DNA of 64,000 nt, from assembly GCA_007827375.1 (NCBI GenBank), contig VISH01000002.1, positions 2,133,001 to 2,197,000 of the forward strand, read 5' to 3'. Positions 44,681 to 52,285 of the stretch are shown in pieces. The stretch is from Alteromonadaceae bacterium 2753L.S.0a.02. Lineage in GTDB: Bacteria > Pseudomonadota > Gammaproteobacteria > Pseudomonadales > Cellvibrionaceae. The notes under the pieces were generated by a model. That model searched no databases. It was not told the DNA's origin and was given only the letters and a program-made list of their open reading frames with translations. The translations under genes were made by a program, and so were the position numbers. The first letter of the stretch is position 1. Each line of letters opens with the position of its first letter.

Positions 44681-44859
44681 TATTATTCTCCGTTATTAGC
44701 CTTCCATCCAATACCGCCTATAGAGGAGGGGCTGTGGAAGTTGAGCGCCTGCTAAAGGGGCGTGCAGGCAAAGCAAATCGAGCCGTAAGTCGGGGTATTT
44801 GTTATTTTTAACCCCCAAAAATAGGCAGCGATTGGCATATCAAACAACATTTGCATCAT
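44681..44859 (-). promoter_or_regulatory. Promoter/leader of the third xylanase gene
   Basis: Exactly 179 bp separate the start codon from the operator, as for the first gene. The leader shares the CTCC-rich block, GTATTGGA and CGGAGAATAATAATG with the first gene. Just past the operator, TTGTTT and TATTTT with 18 bp between them could be a -35/-10 pair, but this is weak. Confidence 0.5.
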
Positions 44860-44899
44860 ATTGTCTATTAGACTATATGGTTATAGTCGCAAAAACTAT
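44860..44899 (-). promoter_or_regulatory. Tandem palindromic operator of the third xylanase gene
   Basis: ATTGTC-TATTA-GACTAT (44860-44876) and ATAGTC-GCAAA-AACTAT (44883-44899) start 23 bp apart. They have the same consensus, spacing and distance to the gene as the pair before the first xylanase gene. The region also lies upstream of the divergent hipB gene. Confidence 0.72.
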
Positions 44900-45015
44900 A
44901 ATAATTTAGGTGACATATAACTAAATGTTAGTGTTTGTGTTCATGCATACTAGAAAACTTAATAAGAGAAATATTGCTCGATTTCCCAATTGTATGTTTT
45001 TGCTTCAAGTTTTCT

Positions 45016-45069
45016 ATTTTGCCAAATATAATTGGCAAAATATGTATTTTTGGCGAATATAGTTGGCGG
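45016..45069 (+). promoter_or_regulatory. Autoregulatory operators of hipBA
   Basis: ATTTTGCCAA (45016-45025) and TTGGCAAAAT (45032-45041) form a perfect 10-bp inverted repeat with a 6-bp spacer. A diverged copy (45050-45069; 15 of 20 positions equal to 45019-45038) lies 31 bp further, about three helical turns, and ends 4 bp before the hipB ATG. Two operators in front of the antitoxin gene fit autorepression by a HipB dimer or HipBA complex. Confidence 0.7.
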
Positions 45070-45073
45070 TTAC

Positions 45074-45388
45074 ATGTCTCAATATTATCTTTCTGAAGTA
45101 GCTTCACAAATGCTTAAAACCCTGGGGCAAAATATGGAAGCGGCAATTCAATCCAGAGAGTCGAAATCTGCGTTTGCCGATCGCATTGGTGTATCCCGGG
45201 AAACCATCCGTAAAATGTGCCAGGGCAAACCGGGGCTTGACTGGGGAATCTGGGTAGCCTCGCTCGATGCGCTGGGCTTGCTCAATCATCTCAGCGAGGT
45301 CGCTGCTCCCGAAAAGGACGCGCTGGGGCAATCCATTCGTCTCGGTCGCACAGTGCGGCAAGTCATTGATCTCGATAGCGACTTCTAA
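45074..45388 (+). CDS. hipB: HipB-like antitoxin / HTH repressor
   Basis: I start it at ATG 45074 (104 aa), because the longer frame from TTG 45032 would translate through the operators. An XRE-type helix-turn-helix is visible at about residues 30-55 (SAFADRIGVSRETIRKMCQG). The C-terminal tail after about residue 80 (SIRLGRTVRQVIDLDSDF) would contact the toxin or be a flexible degron. It precedes hipA by 9 bp. It should neutralise HipA and repress the operon. A convincing ribosome-binding site is not seen. Confidence 0.85.
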   Translation: MSQYYLSEVASQMLKTLGQNMEAAIQSRESKSAFADRIGVSRETIRKMCQGKPGLDWGIWVASLDALGLLNHLSEVAAPEKDALGQSIRLGRTVRQVIDLDSDF

Positions 45389-45397
45389 GGCGTCGCC

Positions 45398-46609
45398 ATG
45401 CTGATTCGAGAAGCCTACGTATTTGTAAACCTGGAAGGTGTCGATGTGGTCGCTGGAAAAATCCAGCACCATCGCGAAGCTCAGGGCTTGGATCGTTTCT
45501 ATTTTGTGTATGGGCAATCGTACCTCAAACGTGAAAACGCGTTCTCTATCGACCCCCGAGAATTACCGCTGGGAACGCGCACCTTGGTGTTCCAGCGTTT
45601 ACCATTGGCAATTCAAGACAGCGGTCCCGACGAATTCGGCCGCATGCTTTATGCCCGCGCCCACGGGCAGGTGGTATCTCCCCTGGATTACCATATTGCC
45701 AATGGCCCTTTTGGCATTGGTGCACTGGCGCTGAGCGAAACTCAGCAACTTCAGCAGCGTTCCCTGTGGGTAAAATTCGATGCTCTGGAAGACATCGCCG
45801 AAGCGCTAACGCTGGTCGCCGCCAGCAAACCTCTGCCTCAAAAATTGGAGCAGTTGCTGCATCCGGGTTCCAGCCTGCCAGGTGCCCGCCCCAAGGCGCT
45901 GCTGATCGACGACAACGGCGAGCAATGGATAGCCAAGTTCGGACGCGACAACGATATTTTTGATATTCAGATTGCAGAGGCCGCAGCCATGTCTGCGGCG
46001 GCGGACTGCGGTATTCGTGTGGCTGAGCACCGCCTGGAATCGGTTCGGGGCCGCACGGTTTACCTTACAAAACGCTTCGATCGAGAAGCCCGTTTGAGAA
46101 AGCACTTTTTATCGGCCTACACCCTGATGGGGGCCGATCAAGTGCGAGTGGATACCTACTACAGCGATTTTTCGTATTCGCGACTTGCCGAGCTAACGCA
46201 TCGAATATCCTGCGAGCCCACGGGAGATTGCCGGGAGTTATTCCTGCGTATGGCGTTTAATGCGCTCAGTGGCAACAAAGATGATCACCTTAAGAATCAC
46301 GGGTTTTTAATGCTTGGGCAAACTCGTTATCGTTTATCGCCGGCCTACGATATTGTCCCGGGAGCCGCAGCGGGTGACCACGCCATAGGTTTGGGTGTGG
46401 CAGGGCCGCAAGCCAGTTCTCAAAATTGCCTGTCGAAATGCGCGGCATACAAACTCACTCTCGAGGAAGCTCAAGGGCAATTGGATTCGGTGCGCGCCCA
46501 GGTGGCTACCATCGTCCCACGTTGCCAGGCGCTGGGAATGCAAACCGGCGATTTGGATGTATTGCGTAACCGGCTTGAAGTAAACCGGGCAAGGTTTGAA
46601 AGCAGCTAA
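45398..46609 (+). CDS. hipA: HipA-family Ser/Thr kinase toxin
   Basis: This 403-aa protein has the HipA N-terminal domain (about 1-110), the Gly-rich loop region SSLPGARPKALLI (near 160), the catalytic-loop signature GNKDDHLKNHGFLM (near 290) and the SPAYDIVPG metal-binding motif (near 312). HipA kinases phosphorylate translation factors such as glutamyl-tRNA synthetase and induce dormancy. All key motifs are present, so it is probably active. It is coupled to hipB in a standard two-gene module. Confidence 0.92.
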   Translation: MLIREAYVFVNLEGVDVVAGKIQHHREAQGLDRFYFVYGQSYLKRENAFSIDPRELPLGTRTLVFQRLPLAIQDSGPDEFGRMLYARAHGQVVSPLDYHIANGPFGIGALALSETQQLQQRSLWVKFDALEDIAEALTLVAASKPLPQKLEQLLHPGSSLPGARPKALLIDDNGEQWIAKFGRDNDIFDIQIAEAAAMSAAADCGIRVAEHRLESVRGRTVYLTKRFDREARLRKHFLSAYTLMGADQVRVDTYYSDFSYSRLAELTHRISCEPTGDCRELFLRMAFNALSGNKDDHLKNHGFLMLGQTRYRLSPAYDIVPGAAAGDHAIGLGVAGPQASSQNCLSKCAAYKLTLEEAQGQLDSVRAQVATIVPRCQALGMQTGDLDVLRNRLEVNRARFESS

Positions 46610-46823
46610 GCAATCTTGGGCTTGAGAATAAAACCGCAATAGTAAGATTTTATTGCCTTTGTCTCTCAGCCAATGCCCATTGGCAACTATACTGTTAGCG
46701 CCGCCTTTAAAACTGACGGTGTTTGAAAACCCCTGGCTTGTAAAGGGCTATTCATGGCCTGCTGAAATGGTGATCGCCGGGGCGAATAGAAACCAAACCA
46801 GTTTCAAGTTAGCGCGGGTGTTC

Positions 46824-47933
46824 ATGTCCAAACTTAATCACACACCATCGAAAAATAATTTGGTCGAACTCGAAACCGTTGGCGCTCCGCTGAGCAATTG
46901 GAGCAAAGAGGAGAAAAAGCGCCTAAAACACGCCTTGCCTGAACTGCTGTGGCTCGAGCGTCTTATCAGCCAATACAGCCATCGATTGAGCGTCAAGCTC
47001 GAAGATCATATTCCCTGGCAGGGGATCAATCTGCCTTTCTATACGGTTTCACTGGGAAACAGTAACGACAAATCTCTGCCGGTATTTCTGCTCACGGGAG
47101 GCTTGCACGGTATTGAACGCATTGGAACCCAGGTGATCCTCGCCTGGCTCAACAGCGTTTTAGAGCGTATGGAATGGGATAGCTCACTAAGGAACAAACT
47201 CCAGCGGCTTCATATTGTTATGGTTCCCATAGTTAATCCCGTGGGAATGTTTTCCAACCGACGCGCCAATGGCAACGGGGTTGACCTTAACCGTAACGCG
47301 CCCGTTATTGCTGAGGGCTCTGTGCCGCTGCTCGGAGGTGGACACCGCATCAGTCGTTTTTTACCCTGGTATCGAGGCCGCTCAGGGGCAGAATTGGAAA
47401 AAGAAAATAAACTCCTTAGCAACGTGGTGCACCGTGAACTTTTCTCGCGCGCCGTGGCTCTCTCCTTAGATTTACACTCGGGGTTTGGTATGCACGATCG
47501 GGTTTGGTTTCCCTACGCCTACCGAAAAAAATTAATTGGCAGTATCGAAAATTACCTCGCTTTAAAATTATTGTGGGAGCGTTGTTACCCGCACCACAGC
47601 TATATTTTCGAACCCCAGTGTCTGCATTATTTATCGCATGGCGATATGTGGGATTATTTCTACTGGCAGGCAAAAAATGTCGACGGTCATACCTTTGTGC
47701 CATTAACTCTGGAGATGGGATCATGGGCATGGGTTAAAAAACGTCCCCACCAAATTTTTAATATTGCGGGCTTATTCAACCCGCAAAAAGCGCACAGACA
47801 TGCGCGCGTGTTGCGTAGGCACCTCGCGTTTTTAGATTTTCTTATTTCTGCAAGCATAGAAAATCAGACCTGGCTGCCAGAGCCCGATCAAAAAAAAGTC
47901 TTGAAACAAGCCGCCAATGTTATGTGGAATTAA
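46824..47933 (+). CDS. M14-family zinc carboxypeptidase-like protein
   Basis: I start it at ATG 46824 (369 aa); the 57 codons upstream lack family features. The zinc and catalytic signatures of M14 peptidases are visible: GGLHGIE (His95, Glu98), NGVDLNRN near residue 155, DLHSG with His218 as third zinc ligand, and TLEMGSW with Glu297 as catalytic residue. There is no signal peptide, so it is probably cytoplasmic. The substrate is unknown. The downstream alpha/beta hydrolase overlaps its end by 17 bp. Confidence 0.85.
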   Translation: MSKLNHTPSKNNLVELETVGAPLSNWSKEEKKRLKHALPELLWLERLISQYSHRLSVKLEDHIPWQGINLPFYTVSLGNSNDKSLPVFLLTGGLHGIERIGTQVILAWLNSVLERMEWDSSLRNKLQRLHIVMVPIVNPVGMFSNRRANGNGVDLNRNAPVIAEGSVPLLGGGHRISRFLPWYRGRSGAELEKENKLLSNVVHRELFSRAVALSLDLHSGFGMHDRVWFPYAYRKKLIGSIENYLALKLLWERCYPHHSYIFEPQCLHYLSHGDMWDYFYWQAKNVDGHTFVPLTLEMGSWAWVKKRPHQIFNIAGLFNPQKAHRHARVLRRHLAFLDFLISASIENQTWLPEPDQKKVLKQAANVMWN

Positions 47934-48714
47934 TCTTATTTTGCTGCGTGGCCTTGGCCGGGAGGCGGGGCATTGGCTGGGCTTCGATGAATTATTGAAG
48001 ACCGCGTGCCAAGCGCGTATGCCGCATGTGAAATTTCGCCTCAGCACACCCGACATCGCCGGATGCGGCAGCGCTTACACACAAACAACGCCATTTTCTC
48101 TACGCGCAATAACCGACAGCCTCTGTGATTCACTGCCTGCCAAGCAACAGGGTGAGTGGAATTTGCTGGTTGGCCTCTCGATGGGGGGGATGATTGCACT
48201 GGACATGGCACAACGTCACGGTCACCGAGTGGATGGCGTGGTGCTGATCAACAGCAGCAGTGCCACGCAAGCCGTGTGGTATCGCGTGAAACCCAAAGCC
48301 ATGCTGCACGCAATTTACAGTTTGATGGTTCCCTGGCGTCTGCGCGAGAAAACCATGTTGAGACTGGTGAGCAACACTAACAACCCTGAAGTGGAAAATC
48401 ATTGGCTGGAAATACAGCAACAGCGCCCAGTGGCACGGCGCAATTTGCTCGCGATGTTATTAGCAGCGAGCGGCTTCAGAATGCAGCAAAGCGTTCGCGC
48501 ACGAGGCTTGGTAATAAGCAGTGATGGCGACCGCATGGTTTCACAGCGTTGTTCTACAGCCCTAGCTGAACAATTGCACTGGCCGTTAAAACGCCACGCA
48601 AATGCCGGGCACGATTTACCATTGGATGACCCTGAGTGGCTGGCAGGTACCATAGCCCGCTGGCTTGCGGAATCCTTTGCTAATGAACAGAACTTGCGGT
48701 GGCCCAATGGTTAA
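47917..48714 (+). CDS. Alpha/beta hydrolase
   Basis: This 265-aa protein shows the fold's triad: nucleophile elbow GLSMGG (Ser88), acid in SSDGDRMV (Asp203 or Asp205) and His232 in NAGHDLPLDDPEW. An early RGLGREAGHW segment fits the oxyanion region. The start overlaps the M14 peptidase gene by 17 bp in another frame, so the two are probably co-translated. An esterase or similar activity is likely; the substrate is unknown. Confidence 0.82.
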   Translation: MLCGINLILLRGLGREAGHWLGFDELLKTACQARMPHVKFRLSTPDIAGCGSAYTQTTPFSLRAITDSLCDSLPAKQQGEWNLLVGLSMGGMIALDMAQRHGHRVDGVVLINSSSATQAVWYRVKPKAMLHAIYSLMVPWRLREKTMLRLVSNTNNPEVENHWLEIQQQRPVARRNLLAMLLAASGFRMQQSVRARGLVISSDGDRMVSQRCSTALAEQLHWPLKRHANAGHDLPLDDPEWLAGTIARWLAESFANEQNLRWPNG

Positions 48715-48831
48715 AACTGGGCTCAAAGTTAACATGCGCACGGTTGCAAGCGTCTGCTCAAGCTAAACTGTATATTCAGAAAGGCTTGCATTACACTCAT
48801 AGAATATTACGCGCCAAAATCGAGGAAAAAC

Positions 48832-50016
48832 ATGCGACTCCTATTATTATCCCTGCTGCTCTTATGTGGCTTTGCATCTGCCGATGTAGAAATGCGAATT
48901 ATAGATACCGGGCCAGGTCTCGCCACCATCACACGTTTCGACAATGGCGAAGTTATGGTTTTCGATACCGGGCACTGGTATTACGACGATCATGTTATGG
49001 CGGAAATCAATAAGTTTATGGGGGATGATGCGACGGAAGTTGCGTTGTTCGTGGCTTCTGTGACCGACGCCGATCATATCGGCGCCACCGATGATCTGTT
49101 CAACAATTATCATGTTAAAAAGGTGATACGCACTGGCTACGAGCGTGACTCCGCCATCTGGAGAGCTCATAACGCGGCGATAGAAGCCGCCGAGGGCGCG
49201 GGCTTAACCCATGATATCGACCTCTCCAAAGTTAACCTGGCGCATGGTACCAGCTACCTGTTCGGTGAAACCCGGGTTACCATTCTCTCGGGGTTTTACA
49301 ACGCCCCATCTGTTTGGGGAATGGTCGGGTCTCAGTACCGCAATGCCAACAGCATTGTGGTTCGCATCGATTACAAAGGTAAGTCGATATTATTGGCCGG
49401 TGATGCCATGGGGCGTGAAGCGCTTACCGGTGGTGAAATGCCACCTGCCGATGCTCCAGCAGTGGCCACCGAACGTTATCTCATCGATAACTCTGGCGTG
49501 CGCCCCATCGCAGCTGACGTGTTGATTGCCCCTCATCACGGCAGCGACCAGGCCAGTTCCACGGAATTTATTAAAGCTGTTGCGCCGCGCTGGGTGGTTT
49601 TCTCCGCGGGCCACGCCAAAGGCTACCCCAAAAGCTCCACCGTTGAACGCTACAAGGCATTGGGAATCAGCGACGAATGTTTATTGCGCTTAGACTTGGG
49701 CGATCACGAAAAAGACAAGGGCGAATGGGATTATGGCCGTAAGCGCAATTACACCGATATTACCGGTGAAAACCCAGTACAAATAATCTTGCCCGCTTCC
49801 GGCGACCCCAAAGTGAGTTATGCGGGCAAAGATCCCGTAACCTGCCCAAGTGTAATAACCGCGCAGCGTAAAATGATCGGGCGCAAAAAAGTCAAGAAAT
49901 CCAATGGCGGTATCTGTCATGAGCCTGCCAGCAGCTGGTACGAGGCAACAGAGAAGTTCACTAAATACGACAGTCTGGAAGATTGTCTGGCCAGTGGTGG
50001 GCGTTTGCCAGAGTAG
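48832..50016 (+). CDS. Secreted ComEC-like metallo-beta-lactamase-fold protein
   Basis: This 394-aa protein has a signal peptide (LLLLSLLLLCGFASA) and a metallo-beta-lactamase fold like the ComEC C-terminal domain: IDTGPG, EVMVFDTGHW, SVTDADHIGA (about 76-85), SILLAGDAMG and APHHGSDQASS. The usual first metal-binding His of the THxDxDH motif is replaced by Val or Ser here, while Asp-Asp-His remain. The C-terminus has a separate Cys-containing tail (GGICHEPASSWYEATEKF, then SLEDCLASGGRLP) of a type I recall from secreted nucleases. An extracellular DNA or phosphodiester role is inference. GAGG precedes the ATG. Confidence 0.8.
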   Translation: MRLLLLSLLLLCGFASADVEMRIIDTGPGLATITRFDNGEVMVFDTGHWYYDDHVMAEINKFMGDDATEVALFVASVTDADHIGATDDLFNNYHVKKVIRTGYERDSAIWRAHNAAIEAAEGAGLTHDIDLSKVNLAHGTSYLFGETRVTILSGFYNAPSVWGMVGSQYRNANSIVVRIDYKGKSILLAGDAMGREALTGGEMPPADAPAVATERYLIDNSGVRPIAADVLIAPHHGSDQASSTEFIKAVAPRWVVFSAGHAKGYPKSSTVERYKALGISDECLLRLDLGDHEKDKGEWDYGRKRNYTDITGENPVQIILPASGDPKVSYAGKDPVTCPSVITAQRKMIGRKKVKKSNGGICHEPASSWYEATEKFTKYDSLEDCLASGGRLPE

Positions 50017-50035
50017 TATTTTTGGTAAATTAACC

Positions 50036-50073
50036 GTTAAAAAAGCCGCCGGTTAATCAGGCGGCTTTTTTTT
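50036..50073. terminator. Bidirectional terminator
   Basis: AGCCGCC (50044-50050) pairs with GGCGGCT (50060-50066) with A-rich and T8 flanks. It separates the convergent metallo-beta-lactamase-fold gene and the fourth xylanase-like gene. Confidence 0.9.
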
Positions 50074-50082
50074 GCGTGTTTA

Positions 50083-51300
50083 TTAATTCGGGCAACTCCA
50101 AACAAGGCCACCAAAGCCATATTGATTTTTACAAACATTACGGCCGATACAGCTAGAGTTATTTTCCCAGCCCCAATAATTCGATTGATTCACACATAAC
50201 GGATATCGCCCGCTGAAATACCATTGGCATTGCTCTAAGCAGCTATTGCTGTTTTGTTCCCGCAAACCGAAACCGATAAAACCATTACAATCGAGCATTT
50301 CCGAATAATAGCCGCCACCACAATAATTTGAAAAAGCCCCGGTGTTTTGCCATTGCTCTTCCGCCTGGCGTATCTCACCATCAATGCTTATAAAATCGAC
50401 CTGTACAGCGCGATCAGCCGAATCATTAGAAAATACAACGCGCACCTCGCCTCGTGCATCACTGCTTACCCAGTAATCACTCATTTCTGTCGATAAAGTC
50501 CAGCTGGCGACAGTAGTACCTCCAATGCTTAAGCTGACGAGCTCGTCGCCTTGTTCGCCCCGCATCCGAACGCCAATATTTTCAGTTGTTTCAGAAGGCG
50601 CTAAAGATACCGTAATATCAGATTGTCCGGCGCTGTTGTAAGTTTCTGTGGCCATGATCATGTAATTCAGCGTGCCCAGTTCAACGCCCGCTTCGGCCAG
50701 TGCGTTAAAGTGATTGGAAACAGTAATTTTACCTTCGACGAGACCGTATCCCTTTTTGGGGCTGCGCACTGCGAAAAACTGATCGGGAAGTGTGGGCTCA
50801 ATGGGCAAGCTTGGACCGCTGCGCGGGCATCGCACTAAATTGTAGGTGGCGCCGTCGCTGCTATAGCTTGCCAATTCCGTTTTGCCAGTACAATCAGCTG
50901 GATTGTAAGAGCCGTAGCTTTCTGTGATGTAATATTCCACTTGCGGGTTGGTCGTCCAACCGTACAGGCTTAGATAGGCATTTTGAGTGCTGCTAATTCC
51001 GAAGTACCCGGAATAATTCACAATATAATCCATACTGCCTGGGTTCCAACCCATGCCGCCTACGGCATTATTGGTATTGTTGCTCCAAAGCAACTCATAC
51101 CGGCCATTTTCGTAAATGATCATTGTTGCGTCGCCACTGTCTTTCCAGAACGAATAGAAGTAACCATCTTTGGTTCCTGTAGCGTTGTAGGGTATTTCCT
51201 GCGCTTGGATGTCGCTGGTAAAAAACAGCGCTAAGCACAGCAAACCATTAATAAGCCGAAATGCAAAATGTCTTGGAAAATAAATTAACGCATACCTCAT
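50083..51300 (-). CDS. Divergent secreted GH11-CBM60-CBM10 protein
   Basis: This 405-aa protein has a signal peptide (to about residue 33), then a GH11 domain with both catalytic Glu in place (Glu122 in VEYYITESYG; Glu219 in MATETYNSAG). The conserved thumb motif (PSIxGTxTF in the other three) is replaced by PSLPIEPTLPDQFFAVRS. A shortened CBM60-like domain (about 242-352; IRQAEEQWQNTG) and a C-terminal CBM10 (about 356-405; WGWENNSSCIGRNVC) follow without the poly-Ser linkers. It is probably an older, specialised paralogue with altered substrate range. Its operator now lies 519 bp upstream. Confidence 0.88.
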   Translation of the reverse strand: MRYALIYFPRHFAFRLINGLLCLALFFTSDIQAQEIPYNATGTKDGYFYSFWKDSGDATMIIYENGRYELLWSNNTNNAVGGMGWNPGSMDYIVNYSGYFGISSTQNAYLSLYGWTTNPQVEYYITESYGSYNPADCTGKTELASYSSDGATYNLVRCPRSGPSLPIEPTLPDQFFAVRSPKKGYGLVEGKITVSNHFNALAEAGVELGTLNYMIMATETYNSAGQSDITVSLAPSETTENIGVRMRGEQGDELVSLSIGGTTVASWTLSTEMSDYWVSSDARGEVRVVFSNDSADRAVQVDFISIDGEIRQAEEQWQNTGAFSNYCGGGYYSEMLDCNGFIGFGLREQNSNSCLEQCQWYFSGRYPLCVNQSNYWGWENNSSCIGRNVCKNQYGFGGLVWSCPN

Positions 51301-51418
51301 AGCAACATCCTCCGTGCTGGTTGTACAGATAAAGTAAGCTGTGAATGCATTGCCGCAATCCCGTTGCTAGCGTGGTAAGCATAGAGGCGACAGATTTAAA
51401 GCTTGAGTGGCTGTGTTA

Positions 51419-51762
51419 GGGCCTGTTAACACTAATTTAATACGCACTGCTGGAGTCTGTATTTTCAGACTGAAAGGCATTTGGAGCGTAATTTAGCCAG
51501 CTAAATGAGCGAAAAATAACGCATCAGCCTGGAAATACAGGCCCAGCCCTTTAGGTTACAGCCAAAAACCCGCTCTCCGCGTTGTTTGTCGCTTATTTGG
51601 AGTCACCACCAAAACGCCTGGAGCGTTTTAGCGTGCCAACCCCGAAGGGGTGAGGCATAGGGATATGCCGAACAAACGACGCTCCGCACGTCGGGATGCC
51701 GCACCACTTGATAGCGAATTTTTGGCTGCAACAGAGCGCATTAAATTAGTGTTAACAGGCCC
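51419..51762. mobile_element. Non-autonomous terminal-inverted-repeat element (MITE-like), 344 bp
   Basis: The left end GGGCCTGTTAACACTAAT (51419 on) is repeated inverted at the right end (ending 51762); the inverted repeats match over about 27 bp with one mismatch. Both sides are flanked by the dinucleotide TA (51417-51418 and 51763-51764), as expected for TA target duplication by IS630/Tc1-type transposases. The interior has no transposase frame, only short internal palindromes. It sits between the fourth xylanase gene and its operator. Confidence 0.75.
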
Positions 51763-51819
51763 TAAGACTTTTATCGGTGTCATTAGAAAAATAGGCACTG
51801 AAAAAAATTATTATTCGTT

Positions 51820-51836
51820 ATAGTTCTTACGACTAT
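51820..51836 (-). promoter_or_regulatory. Displaced palindromic operator of the fourth xylanase gene
   Basis: ATAGTT-CTTAC-GACTAT matches the xylanase operator consensus. It is 519 bp from the start codon; removing the 344-bp element and one TA copy gives 173 bp, close to the 178-179 bp of the other three genes. It could also influence the + strand gene starting at 52286. Confidence 0.6.
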
Positions 51837-52285
51837 AAATCATTGAGCTCAACAAAAAAATAAAGTTGCGCGCCAATTAAAGCGTATTACTCACTACTTT
51901 CTAACTTGACTGGTGCCTACTAACAGCTATTCGTTTGCATCCAACATTCTAATATCAGATAACTGAATAAATAGCCTGGTCGGGCAGGGTGACGCAATTA
52001 AAATTAATTTATATCAGCGCCAATTTTTTAAAAAAAGGGCATTCATAATGCTATATCGACACCTCCTATTACATAAATAAAATTGAATTTGGGTATTGGA
52101 ATTAAATATCGGTCTGCATCCTGCGTATTTTCTGGTTATCGTCATCTTCGTAAAAAATTCACATTGGTAGTGTGAGTTATTGGCTTTTTTGAATGTCTTT
52201 TAGCGGCTACTTTTTGATCACACTTTTCGGGCGTTTCATTTTACCAGGCCGAAGTGTTTACCTCTCAGTTAATGGAGCCGAGAAT
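51837..52285 (+). other. AT-rich intergenic region before the CxxCH protein gene
   Basis: No gene is visible. The region is rich in A and T runs and should contain the promoter of the gene at 52286; a GGAG at 52273-52276 serves as its ribosome-binding site. I see no clear -35/-10 pair. Confidence 0.4.

Noticed and set aside
45032..45073. Upstream TTG start for hipB
   Set aside because: It would place coding sequence across both operator copies. The ATG at 45074 gives a normal HipB length.
51419..51762. Coding capacity of the inserted element
   Set aside because: No frame long enough for a transposase exists, so it is treated as non-autonomous.
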